A stretch of 64,000 nucleotides of DNA from Neobacillus rhizophilus (GTDB lineage Bacteria; Bacillota; Bacilli; Bacillales; Cytobacillaceae): NCBI RefSeq assembly GCF_018343535.1, contig NZ_JAGYPF010000005.1, forward strand, positions 682,001 to 746,000. The letters run 5' to 3'. Both the position numbers and the translations under genes were made by a program. The notes under the pieces were generated by a model that ran no database searches, was not told the origin of the DNA, and saw only the letters and a program-made list of their open reading frames with translations. Numbering within the stretch: the stretch's first letter is position 1; each line of letters opens with the position of its first letter. Below are positions 43,061-51,245 of the stretch, one piece after another.

Positions 43061-43303
43061 TTATATGGGATTTGAAAAGACGTTAGATGGATTCGCGATA
43101 TCTCCCATATCATTGATGTCCGGATCAATAAAGACATTCTCCATAGCAGCAGTCGGCGGTGCGAAATCTCCATAGGAAGCATTTTGTCCCTGGGATTTAG
43201 TATTGGCCGTATGAGCATTATGAAGTGCGTCACCGATGTTGACAGACCCATTGTTTGAAACACTGTTGATTTTAAAGCTGAAAATGTTGATAACAGTCTG
43301 CAT
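43061..43303 (-). CDS. GerPA/GerPF-like spore protein
   Basis: 80 residues from ATG 43303, after AAAGGATG. MQTVINIFSFKINSVSNNGS, then VNIGDALHNAHTANTKSQGQ and YGDFAPP; same family as the following gene. First gene behind the sigma-K promoter. It should be made in the mother cell late in sporulation and placed in the coat. Confidence 0.87.
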   Translation of the reverse strand: MQTVINIFSFKINSVSNNGSVNIGDALHNAHTANTKSQGQNASYGDFAPPTAAMENVFIDPDINDMGDIANPSNVFSNPI

Positions 43304-43332
43304 GCTGTCACATCCTTTACACATTGTTACGG

Positions 43333-43360
43333 TATAGTATGCAGATGAATGCCCATAGGT
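43333..43360 (-). promoter_or_regulatory. sigma-K promoter of the GerP/Hsp20 cluster
   Basis: On the minus strand AACC (-35), exactly 16 nt, then CATACTATA (-10) fits the sigma-K consensus mACm-N16-CATAnnnTA. It lies 30 nt upstream of the first GerP-like gene. Confidence 0.85.
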
Positions 43361-43482
43361 TATTAAATCTTGGGATTACCATCCAAGGATTTTGTCCAGT
43401 CCAAAGTAAATATTTGCATAAATAGAGGATTCTTTTTAACATATAGTATAGGGTGAAAATATATTTAGAGAGGTAATTGTTT

Positions 43483-44256
43483 GTGGAAAAACGAACAGCT
43501 TTGATTACAGGAGGGGTATCTGGAATAGGAAAGGCAACAGCCTTCCACCTTGCAGAAAAAGGGTATCAGCTTGTAATCAACTATCGTAATAGTGATGCAG
43601 AAGCAAATTCTTTAGCAAAGCAATTAGACAGTCAATTCGGAACAAAAAGCCTTGCCGTTCAAGGTGATGTCGCCAATGAAGGGGATTGTCACCGCATTGT
43701 AAAGGAAGCCGTATCAGCATTTGGGTCCATCGACGTGTTTATACATAATGCAGGTCCATATGTACATGAGAGAAAAAGACTTGCGGAATATACCTTTGAC
43801 GAATGGAATTATATCCTTCACGGAAATTTAAGTTCTTTTTTTTATTTATCTAAAGAGATTATCCCTTTAATGCGAAAACAAAAATGGGGAAGAATTATTA
43901 CATTGGGCTTTGACAGGGCAGAAACTGCTCCTGGCTGGATTTACCGGTCAGCCTTTGCATCTGCAAAAACTGGCCTAGCCTCCTTAACCCGGACCATTGC
44001 GTTAGAGGAAAGAGAATACGGCATTACAGCAAATATGGTCTGTCCAGGGGATATCACAAATGAATGGAAAGAAAAGAATATTATGGAAGCCACAGAAGCG
44101 AAAATCAGTGCAGCAGCATTCGAAAGACAGGGAACTGGCGAAGATATTGCTCGTGTGATCGGTTTTATCGTAGAGGAAAAGTCTGATTTTATTACGGGTA
44201 GCATTATTCCCGTTACCGGGGGTAGTGATGTTTTAGGAAAAGTTTTTAAAAGTTGA
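43483..44256 (+). CDS. SDR-family oxidoreductase lacking the catalytic tyrosine
   Basis: 257 residues from GTG 43483, eight nt after GAGGT. Rossmann fold with TGGVSGIGKA and the NAG of HNAGPYVHE. The usual YxxxK motif reads FASAK near residue 158, so the catalytic Tyr is Phe; a Tyr sits four residues earlier (IYRSAFASAK). The Ser normally about 13 residues before is also not evident. It may be a non-catalytic or differently organised SDR. Substrate unknown. Confidence 0.85.
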   Translation: MEKRTALITGGVSGIGKATAFHLAEKGYQLVINYRNSDAEANSLAKQLDSQFGTKSLAVQGDVANEGDCHRIVKEAVSAFGSIDVFIHNAGPYVHERKRLAEYTFDEWNYILHGNLSSFFYLSKEIIPLMRKQKWGRIITLGFDRAETAPGWIYRSAFASAKTGLASLTRTIALEEREYGITANMVCPGDITNEWKEKNIMEATEAKISAAAFERQGTGEDIARVIGFIVEEKSDFITGSIIPVTGGSDVLGKVFKS

Positions 44257-44368
44257 TTTAGACACTGGAAAATGATTTATAATTTTTTGAACTATTTGAT
44301 AGTCAAGTATGATAGCAGCTCCTTTTGTTAATAATAGTAAGTAATCATCGATGAAAGGAGCAAAGAGT

Positions 44369-44527
44369 ATGAGTTTTAACCTCAATCGAATTAATCCTAA
44401 TCAAACCCAAGTGTTTTTTCATGATGGCCGCTTTGAAACGCTGACAAACGAGGAACTAGAAGAATTTTTGCTCCATATGGGTCTTAGTGATATAAATGAA
44501 TCAATGGAACAAAACGTAACGGAATAA
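44369..44527 (+). CDS. 52-residue acidic peptide
   Basis: ATG at 44369, nine nt after AAAGGAG. MSFNLNRINPNQTQVFFHDG, then RFETLTNEELEEFLLHMGLSD and a polar tail. Well-placed RBS and its own terminator support expression. No family recognised. Confidence 0.6.
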   Translation: MSFNLNRINPNQTQVFFHDGRFETLTNEELEEFLLHMGLSDINESMEQNVTE

Positions 44528-44542
44528 TTTGTCATATTACTA

Positions 44543-44586
44543 AAAAAAGGCAATCGGGGTTTTAATAACCACGACTGCCTTTTCTT
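44543..44586. terminator. bidirectional terminator
   Basis: AAAAAGGCA-TCG pairs with CGA-TGCCTTTTC around a 15-nt loop, between the acidic peptide and the leftward GNAT gene. Confidence 0.75.
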
Positions 44587-44598
44587 GCACAATCAGCT

Positions 44599-45156
44599 TT
44601 ATGCTTCCAGACGCTGAGATTCTCCTAAATTTGAGCCGTTTCGCAGTAAATTTAAGGTATAAAGATCTTTAGGAATTTCATATAGATCAAAAATGTCACC
44701 ATTTGCATTTAATTGTTCATACAACGATTTTCTAGCTTCATTTGCTTTCATAACATAGGGGAGTTTTTCCGCAGCTTTTATGGAGCGAATATTAACTTTA
44801 CGGATTCTCATAAAAACTGTTTCGATGCCTAATTCATAAAATAACTCTTGAAAAAATGCGTCTTTAGCTAAACTATTGTAGCCTTTACCATGATATGGTT
44901 TTCCGAGCCATGTTCCCAGAAATCCGGCGTTGCCCTCAACATCAAATAAGCTGATGGTCCCAATTGGTGTTCCCCATTCATCAAGGATCGTCCGGGATAT
45001 GATCTCCCCTCGCTCTTCGGCTTCAATGGTTTGTTTTGTCATAAATAAAAATTCCTCATAGGAAGCGGCTTTTTGGCGCACAAAAGGGAAGACATCTGGA
45101 TGCGTAATTAGATCGTATAATTCGTGGCTGTCATGTACATCGCGTTTTTTTAACAT
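44599..45156 (-). CDS. RimJ/RimL-type GNAT acetyltransferase
   Basis: 185 residues from ATG 45156 after GGAGGGA; the longer frame upstream lacks an RBS. GNAT fold with IGTISLFDVEGNAGFLGTWL, the acetyl-CoA loop GKPYHGKGYNSLAKDAF and VFMRIRKVNIRSIKAAEKL. RimJ/RimL-like enzymes acetylate protein N-termini or small amines. Its leader contains a tRNA-like element and a long hairpin. Confidence 0.85.
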   Translation of the reverse strand: MLKKRDVHDSHELYDLITHPDVFPFVRQKAASYEEFLFMTKQTIEAEERGEIISRTILDEWGTPIGTISLFDVEGNAGFLGTWLGKPYHGKGYNSLAKDAFFQELFYELGIETVFMRIRKVNIRSIKAAEKLPYVMKANEARKSLYEQLNANGDIFDLYEIPKDLYTLNLLRNGSNLGESQRLEA

Positions 45157-45206
45157 GATTATCCCTCCATTTAGGGCATTCCGATCCCATGTCAAAAGAA
45201 GCGGTC

Positions 45207-45250
45207 CACCCTCGAAATTTTTTTAAGTTTAAAAAAAATTTCGGGGTGGG
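45207..45250. repeat. long perfect-armed hairpin next to the tRNA-like element
   Basis: CCACCC-CGAAATTTTTTT pairs with AAAAAAATTTCG-GGGTGG. It includes the 3' acceptor part of the tRNA-like element, so the two folds are mutually exclusive, and could act as terminator or attenuator ahead of the GNAT gene. Confidence 0.6.
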
Positions 45251-45306
45251 AATCGAACCCACTAGAACCAGTCATAACTGGTGGCGCACCATTTGCCTTC
45301 CCAATT
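45239..45306 (-). other. degenerate tRNA-like element
   Basis: On the minus strand a perfect T arm (GTGGG-TTCGATT-CCCAC), a five-pair anticodon-type arm (ACCAG-TTATGA-CTGGT, loop one base short) and a D-type arm (GGC/GCC with GG in the loop) occur in order and at tRNA spacing. The acceptor stem is poor (TTGGG/CCCGA). Probably a decayed tRNA, or a tRNA-like leader RNA. Confidence 0.45.
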
Positions 45307-45466
45307 TTCAATTGTTTGTGTAAAGCAGATTTTGATTGTAAACCCCCAATGGAATTACGCTAATGAAATCAGTTTCACCTAGAAAATCATACAAGAAAAA
45401 TTTCAAAAAATAAATAGTTATTTGTAGGATTTTTGGTGAAATTTTTTACCATTTTTCAACAAATTT

Positions 45467-46594
45467 CTACGAATCCTGATAGATGAATTCACCGCCAATC
45501 ATTGTCCATAATGGTTTCGCCAAATAATGAAAAGGGTGTTGGCTCCATAGGACCACATCCGCCTCTTTTCCTGCTTCAATACTTCCTACTCTGTGATCGA
45601 TTTTCAGATTTTTGGCCGGCAGGATTGTGATACCTTCAAGCGCCTTCTGTTCCGGTAAGCCTTCCCTGATGGCAAGACTTGCGCAAATATTTAAATATTG
45701 AATGGGTACATATGGATGGTCAGTTGTAATCGATACATCAATACCATGCTTGGTAAGCTCCTGATAAGTTTTCCATGTTTTGTTTTTTAGTTCGATTTTC
45801 GATCTCCGCGTTAAAGTCGGGCCAACCGATACCTGTAAGCCAAGACCGGAAAGCTCATTCGCTATTAGATGCCCTTCCGTACAGTGTTCAATTCGCAAAT
45901 CAAGATTAAACTCTTCAGCGAGCCGTAATGCAGTAATTATATCATCTGCACGATGTGCATGGATTCTCACAGGTATTTCTCTTTTCAGTGCCATAACGAG
46001 GGGGTTAATCCGAAAATCATCAGGATTATCCGTGTTAATGGCTTGATAGAAAGCTTCTCTAAGCATCCCCATGATTCCCATTCTTGTTATGGAATTACTG
46101 TTTCCATGACTGTGAATTCGCTTCGGGTTTTCCCCTAGGGCAATCTTTAGCCCTGCCGTCTCTTCGACAATCATTTTTTTGATATTCTTTCCGGTAGTTT
46201 TGATGATGGCGGTGGTTCCGCCAATCACATTGGCACTTCCCGGCATAATATGGACTGTGGTGATGCCACTTTTTACCGCATCTGTAAAAGCAGGATCTAG
46301 TGGATGAACCCCATCAATGGCCCTAATGTGCGGCGTCATTGGCTCATGTGTTTCGTTGGCATCGTTGCCGGCCCAGCCTGTACCTTCGTCATACAAACCC
46401 AAATGGGTGTGAACGTCAATAAATCCAGGAAAGAGGCAGTGCCCTTCGCAATCAATTATTTGGATGTCTTCGTCATAGGTGATGTTTTCGTCTACTTTTA
46501 TTATTTTTCCATTTTCAATTAATACATCACCGCAGCGGATCGGTGCAGATGTAACCGGGTAAATGGCCGCGTTTTTTAAAAGTAATTTTTTCAT
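45467..46594 (-). CDS. amidohydrolase-family metal-dependent hydrolase
   Basis: 375 residues. Composite-domain amidohydrolase: metal motif FIDVHTHLG (about 60), HAHRADD, IEHCTEGH and the Asp of SITTDHPYVP. The small beta-sandwich is formed by both ends (VLIENGKIIKVDENI; GSIEAGKEADVVLWS). It belongs to the imidazolonepropionase/adenine-deaminase-like group that hydrolyses cyclic amides or amines; exact substrate unknown. Cytosolic, single gene. Confidence 0.87.
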   Translation of the reverse strand: MKKLLLKNAAIYPVTSAPIRCGDVLIENGKIIKVDENITYDEDIQIIDCEGHCLFPGFIDVHTHLGLYDEGTGWAGNDANETHEPMTPHIRAIDGVHPLDPAFTDAVKSGITTVHIMPGSANVIGGTTAIIKTTGKNIKKMIVEETAGLKIALGENPKRIHSHGNSNSITRMGIMGMLREAFYQAINTDNPDDFRINPLVMALKREIPVRIHAHRADDIITALRLAEEFNLDLRIEHCTEGHLIANELSGLGLQVSVGPTLTRRSKIELKNKTWKTYQELTKHGIDVSITTDHPYVPIQYLNICASLAIREGLPEQKALEGITILPAKNLKIDHRVGSIEAGKEADVVLWSQHPFHYLAKPLWTMIGGEFIYQDS

Positions 46595-46762
46595 AAATAA
46601 AACCTTTCTGAATGTGTTTATAGTATTTTATCCATTTTAACAAGGGAGAAGTGGTTATTAAAGGCTTTTTCATTATTTTTCCGGTGTTTTTTGGTACTAA
46701 TGACACATTTAAATATGCTTTGCGTAATAGTATATAGGAGTATTTATTAGGGGGGAGCGCGT

Positions 46763-47086
46763 TTGGTTAGTAATGAGGAAAGAACAATGGCTGCTGTCAT
46801 GTATGTGTTGAATTTCTTTGTGCCTGTAATTGGACCGCTGATTATTTGGCTGTTAAAGAAGGAAGAATCAGCATTTATTGATTATCATGGGAAGGAATAT
46901 TTTAATTTCACAATTTCTTATATTGTTTACTTTGTCATTAGTAGTATCCTAATTGTTCTGCTCGTCGGGCTGTTCCTAATTTGGGTGGTCGGTATCGCGG
47001 CCGCAGTATTTAATATTATTGCCGCGGTGAAAGCGTACGAAGGAAAGGAATACCGTTTCCCATGGATTTTCAGGTTAATAAAATAA
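46763..47086 (+). CDS. DUF4870 membrane protein
   Basis: 107 residues from a TTG start behind GGGGGGAG. Three to four hydrophobic helices; typical DUF4870 pattern VMYVLNFFVPVIGPLIIWLLKK, abbreviated LNFFVPVIGPLIIWLL, then FIDYHGKEYFNFTISY and AYEGKEYRFP. Function unknown. A terminator follows within 10 nt. Confidence 0.87.
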   Translation: MVSNEERTMAAVMYVLNFFVPVIGPLIIWLLKKEESAFIDYHGKEYFNFTISYIVYFVISSILIVLLVGLFLIWVVGIAAAVFNIIAAVKAYEGKEYRFPWIFRLIK

Positions 47087-47095
47087 GTGAGGGAT

Positions 47096-47125
47096 GATAG
47101 ACTGTCTTTGACAGTCTTTTTTTAT
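47096..47125 (+). terminator. terminator after DUF4870 gene
   Basis: AGACTGTC/GACAGTCT with a short TTT loop, followed by TTTTTTTAT. Confidence 0.85.
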
Positions 47126-47213
47126 GAGCTAAAAAAGGTCTTTTCATTTTGCAAATGGGCAGAGATAATCTATAATTTCTATTGTTTAATTGGCAAAGAA
47201 GGGACGGATCTGC

Positions 47214-48068
47214 ATGAATCATCGAGTCGGTTTGGTTTTGGAAGGCGGAGGGATGCGCGGTGTTTATACTGCGGGTGTCCTCGAATACTTTTTAGAGCAG
47301 GAAATGTTCTTCCCCTATGTTATTGGCGTATCTGCTGGGGCATGCAATGCAGCCTCCTATTTATCGAAACAAAGAGGCAGAAATAAAACCGTCACGATTG
47401 AATATGCTTCTGACCCGCGATATATTTCGTGGAAAAACTATTTTAAGAATCGGCAAATTTTTGGAATGGATTTTATTTTTGATGAACTTCCCAACAAACA
47501 TATTCCTTACGACTTTGACAGGTTTTATCAAAATCCTTCAGAATTTGTCATCGGGACGACTGATTGCATGACTGGTGAACCCGTCTATTATAGTAAAAAG
47601 GATTATGGGAAAGATCTTCTGACTGTATTAAGGGCCTCCAGTTCATTGCCGTTTATTGCACCTGAAATCCGTTTTAAGGAAAAAATTCTGCTCGATGGCG
47701 GAATCAGCGACCCCATTCCGATCAAAAAGGCAAAACAGGATGGCTATGAAAAAAATATTGTCATCTTAACCCGTAATGCCGGGTATCAAAAAAAGCCATC
47801 TAAATTTCATTTTCTGGCTGGCAGAAGGTACCCTGAATATAGTGGTTTGTTAACAGCACTTCGGAATCGCTATCAACTATATAATGATACGCTCAATTAC
47901 TTGGATGAAGAAGAGAAAAATGGGAGCCTCTTTGTCATCCGCCCTACAGTTCCGCTTCAAGTAGGAAGAATTGAACGTAATCCGCGTAAACTAGAGGTAC
48001 TTTATAATCAAGGATATGAGGATGCAAAAGCATTAAAAGATTCCATCACTAAATATATAAACGAGTAA
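47214..48068 (+). CDS. patatin-like phospholipase
   Basis: 284 residues from ATG 47214. Oxyanion loop GGGMRG, nucleophile elbow GVSAG (Ser about 40), and the Asp of LLDGGISDPIP (about 161) form the catalytic dyad. There is no signal peptide, so it is a cytosolic or peripheral lipid acyl hydrolase. Similar proteins in Bacillus act as phospholipases or esterases; the substrate is not defined. Terminator 30 nt downstream. Confidence 0.9.
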   Translation: MNHRVGLVLEGGGMRGVYTAGVLEYFLEQEMFFPYVIGVSAGACNAASYLSKQRGRNKTVTIEYASDPRYISWKNYFKNRQIFGMDFIFDELPNKHIPYDFDRFYQNPSEFVIGTTDCMTGEPVYYSKKDYGKDLLTVLRASSSLPFIAPEIRFKEKILLDGGISDPIPIKKAKQDGYEKNIVILTRNAGYQKKPSKFHFLAGRRYPEYSGLLTALRNRYQLYNDTLNYLDEEEKNGSLFVIRPTVPLQVGRIERNPRKLEVLYNQGYEDAKALKDSITKYINE

Positions 48069-48097
48069 AAGGAGAGTTCAATTTTGACTCTTCGCAG

Positions 48098-48135
48098 ATT
48101 GTCGAGAAAGGTTACTTTTCTCGACAATTTTTTTA
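48098..48135 (+). terminator. terminator after the patatin gene
   Basis: ATTGTCGAGAAA/TTTCTCGACAAT stem with a 7-nt loop, followed by TTTTTTTATT. Confidence 0.92.
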
Positions 48136-48150
48136 TTAAATGATTGTCTC

Positions 48151-48308
48151 TGCTAACGGGCCTGTTGATTTCCGCTCCGGGCACTCGCTTTCCGCGGGGA
48201 GGTCCTGAAGCCTCCTCGGCGCTATGGCACCTGCGGGGTCTCCAGTGACCTCTATATCCCGCAGGAGTCGAGTGCCCTCCGCTCCAATCAACAGGGAGGC
48301 AAATCAAC
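48151..48308. repeat. GC-rich palindromic intergenic repeat, copy 3 (inverted partner of copy 2)
   Basis: 158 bp, essentially the reverse complement of 36102-36259 with only a few mismatches, including the loop GGCGCTATGGCACC against GGCGCTTAGGCGCC. Much more GC-rich than its flanks. Confidence 0.9.
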
Positions 48309-48328
48309 TTAATGAATTGCAATACAAT

Positions 48329-48741
48329 CATTCGATCGCTATGGAGATTATGTCCTCCCAAACTGGCATCCCTTTAAGCGTTCGGTCGTTTAGAGAGGCT
48401 ATATCCTCCCGAACTAGCAGCCTCTTGAAGCGTTCGGTCGCATATAGAGGTTATATCCTCCCGAGCCAGCAAACTCATGAAGCATTCGGTCGCATATAGA
48501 GGCTATATCCTCCCAAACCAGCAAACTCATGAAGCATTCGGTCGCATATAGAGGCTATATCCTCCCAAACCAGCAAACCCTTGAAGCGTACAGTCGCATA
48601 TAGAGGCTATATCCTCCCGAACCAGCAAACTCATGAAGCATTCGGTCGCATATAAAGGCTATATCCATCCAAACTAGCAATTCCTTGAAGGGTTCAATCG
48701 CATATAGAAGTTATAACCTCCGTGGCCGGTAAATTCTTCAA
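48329..48741. repeat. tandem array of about eight 52-bp units
   Basis: Eight units of 52 bp. A typical unit starts GCATTCGGTCGCATATAGAG, continues GCTATATCCTCCCAAACC and ends AGCAAACTCATGAA. Units 3-6 are nearly identical and the outer ones diverge. Each unit holds the near-palindrome GAGG-CTATAT-CCTC. Open frames crossing it are broken and not conserved. It fills the gap next to GC-rich copy 3. Confidence 0.9.
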
Positions 48742-48857
48742 GCATAACCGGCTATTGGAGGGAAAATTCAATTCTTTTTGGCATAACTATTAAATTTCCC
48801 ACTTATTTTTATTATTTGCTCTGTTAAAACTGAATGTTGATTTCACTGTGTTTGAAA

Positions 48858-49044
48858 ATAAACGGAAAAATTCCGTTTAAATTGGGAAATACCCCTATTT
48901 CCTTGAAAATAAAGGAAGATTTTCCGTTTATATTATCCAAATCTATAAATTTTGTCTTATTTAGAGCAGTTAATCGGAATTTATCCGCTTATATCTGCTT
49001 CATATGCTTTCACTATATATAATAGCCGGAATTTCTCCGCCTAT
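48858..49044. repeat. four-palindrome intergenic array (locus B)
   Basis: Four palindromes of the ATAAnCGGAAATTTTCCGnTTAT type start near 48858, 48909, 48969 and 49021 (steps 51, 60, 52), the same plan as 20887-21073. Only the palindromes are similar; the sequence between them differs. Confidence 0.65.
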
Positions 49045-49378
49045 GAATTATCATACCTACACGAAAATCAACAATGAATAATAACAGAGCTTATTATTTA
49101 TTGTGAGTTTAAGTTCTTTATTGAATACACCTGTAGCGCAAATCAACAGACCTGTTGCAAAGCCTTTTTGTTAATAGTTTCAAACAACTTAACACTGTGA
49201 ATAATAAAGTGGATTGAAGTGAAATAAAAGAGACTATTTAAAGTTCCTCGACAGCCTGAGAAGAGGTCACAATTGACTCTTCTTTTTCTATTTTTTGATT
49301 GATAGAAAAACTTCTATCATTTTTTAGCGGAAGCGAAAATAAATTAATATAGAGAGGAAATGATAAGGAGTTTTCTTA
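49045..49378. other. gene-free spacer with repeat remnant and terminator
   Basis: At about 49126-49157 CACCTGTAGCGCAAATCAACAG and CCTGTTG resemble the end of the GC-rich repeats, suggesting a decayed copy. A hairpin AGAAGAG-N12-CTCTTCT type with T-run lies at about 49259-49290. Nothing else recognisable. Confidence 0.45.
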
Positions 49379-50170
49379 ATGAGAATAGACCAACATTACC
49401 GGGCATCCGCCAATCTTAGTTTAAACGGCAGCATTGCTGCCATATTGCCGGCCACGCTGATTATTACAGGGAATTTTTCCTTTTCTAAAACAAATGAAAT
49501 AATGCTTTTATCCATTCCGTTTATTCTCTATAGTTTTTTTGCGTTTCAACTCTATCTTTTTAGAATGAAGCAATCACAGTCGATTCACCGGAATTTGCTC
49601 TTGGTTAAAAAAGAAAATCCTGCCCACTCTTTGTTTGAGGCCCGTCATCTGTTACTCCTGCATGTCCAAACCTTTTCCCCAAGATTGCAGCTTTTTCTTC
49701 CAAACGGAAATTTAGCGGCCTCCATCGAGAAAAAGTCTGGGGGAGGTTTATCCTTTTTTAACCGCATCAAAACCTTTACTCTCTACAACTCACATGAAGA
49801 GGCAGTTGGTTTTTTTAAGGTTAAAGACAGCAAATTTCTTAAAATCGAAGTGTTTGATAGGAACTGGAATTACTTGGGGTGTATGGAGAAAAGGAAGATT
49901 TCCTGGAACAATTCTAAAAAGGAATTGCTGGATGTTGATGGTAAATATATTGGGGCTGTTGAGGGCTCCGCTTTGTATATGGATGAGTTGGTCCTAAACA
50001 AAGGGGACAGATTGGAGGTGAGGCTTAGAAAGGGCTGGATGCCCTTGGAATGGAGCAGGCTGTTTCCCAATCCCAATACCCCGGTTCTCACGTTCGCTGA
50101 AAGCTTAACTAAGGAGGACAAGCTGTTAAGAATGTCATTTTTAATAAATGAATACTTTATTGAAAGATAA
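49379..50170 (+). CDS. membrane-anchored protein of unknown function
   Basis: 263 residues. Two membrane helices at the N-terminus (GSIAAILPATLIITGNFSF and MLLSIPFILYSFFAFQLYLF) precede a soluble beta-rich domain of repeated strands (LQLFLPNGNLAASIEKKSGG, VGFFKVKDSKFLKIEVFDRN, VDGKYIGAVEGSALYMDELV). The arrangement resembles tubby/scramblase-like barrels, but no motif confirms it. Single gene between the repeat region and dapF. Confidence 0.65.
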   Translation: MRIDQHYRASANLSLNGSIAAILPATLIITGNFSFSKTNEIMLLSIPFILYSFFAFQLYLFRMKQSQSIHRNLLLVKKENPAHSLFEARHLLLLHVQTFSPRLQLFLPNGNLAASIEKKSGGGLSFFNRIKTFTLYNSHEEAVGFFKVKDSKFLKIEVFDRNWNYLGCMEKRKISWNNSKKELLDVDGKYIGAVEGSALYMDELVLNKGDRLEVRLRKGWMPLEWSRLFPNPNTPVLTFAESLTKEDKLLRMSFLINEYFIER

Positions 50171-50251
50171 AAATCAACTTGGTTCCCCTCCTTCTTATTG
50201 TTTGGTATGATATATAATAAATTTACCAAACAGCAAGACGGGGGGTTTTTT

Positions 50252-51235
50252 GTGAATATAATATTAACTAAAGGACATGGTTCCGGTAATGATTTTCTAA
50301 TCATTGATGAAATAACAAACGGCTATTCTTTTTCAGAAAATGACAGGTCGGCACTTGCCAAGCTGTTGTGCTATCGGCAAGGCGAACTTGGAGCAGATGG
50401 AATCCTATATGTGATGAATAGTGACCATGCCGATGGCAGAATGCGGGTGTTTAATGCGGACGGCTCCGAGGCTTCGATGTGCGGAAACGGGCTTCGCTTG
50501 GTTGCCCGCTATGTCTGCGAGCTAAAAGGGCTGGATGAGGCCGTAATCGAAACCATGAAGGCGAATCTCAAAGTAAGCCGGAAACCGGAAATTTATGACG
50601 GTGTCCCCACCTATCAGGTAGAAATTTCACCTGTATTATTTGAATTAAGTGCTTTGCCGCTCAATTTAGATCAGCCAACACTTTTGAATGAAAAAATTGA
50701 GGAGCTTTCAGATGATTTAAGGTTTACTGCCCTTGCTGTACCTAATCCTCATTTAGTGGCTATTGTTACAGGTGGACAGCTTGAAGGGAACCTTCAAAAA
50801 GAATTAAGTGAAAAAGTCAACGGACCAAATGTATTATTCCCTGACGGAGTGAATGTGAGTTTTGTAAAGCAGCTTGGATCAGGCAACATTTATGTTCGGA
50901 CATTTGAGCGTGGGGTTGGCTTTACGAATGCTTGCGGAACTGCGATGTCCGCTTCTTCCTTAGTTACCTGCCTGCAGGGTTTAAATGAATTTGAAACAAG
51001 TATTCAAGTTTATAACAATGGTGGAAAAGTTCAGTGCATTGTCCATCGGCAGGAAGACAAGTACCAGATTGACCTAATCGGCAATGCCACATATCTTTAT
51101 AATGCAGCAGTAAATGTTGATCTAAGCGGTGGAACCTTCACGGTTTCGCACCAAGAGGAACTAACAGAGCAGCACACATACGAAAAGCTGCAAGCAGAGG
51201 TGCAGGGGTTTTTAAATACAGCGATTAAAGGATAA
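50252..51235 (+). CDS. dapF: diaminopimelate epimerase
   Basis: 327 residues from GTG 50252, close behind GGGGGG. Interconverts LL- and meso-diaminopimelate for lysine and peptidoglycan. The two catalytic cysteines are in MCGNGLRL (about 77) and NACGTAMSAS (about 228), with GSGNDFLI at the N-terminus. Some 40 residues longer than B. subtilis DapF through a C-terminal extension (FTVSHQEELTEQHTYEKLQA). Confidence 0.92.
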   Translation: MNIILTKGHGSGNDFLIIDEITNGYSFSENDRSALAKLLCYRQGELGADGILYVMNSDHADGRMRVFNADGSEASMCGNGLRLVARYVCELKGLDEAVIETMKANLKVSRKPEIYDGVPTYQVEISPVLFELSALPLNLDQPTLLNEKIEELSDDLRFTALAVPNPHLVAIVTGGQLEGNLQKELSEKVNGPNVLFPDGVNVSFVKQLGSGNIYVRTFERGVGFTNACGTAMSASSLVTCLQGLNEFETSIQVYNNGGKVQCIVHRQEDKYQIDLIGNATYLYNAAVNVDLSGGTFTVSHQEELTEQHTYEKLQAEVQGFLNTAIKG

Positions 51236-51245
51236 GGATTACACC

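Noticed and set aside
48224..48499. Open frame across the GC-rich repeat and the start of the tandem array
   Set aside because: It depends on repeat composition and ends inside the array; 52 is not a multiple of 3, so no repeated protein is maintained.
48329..48741. Tandem array considered as a CRISPR
   Set aside because: Units are contiguous 52-bp copies with no unique spacers, and no cas gene is present.
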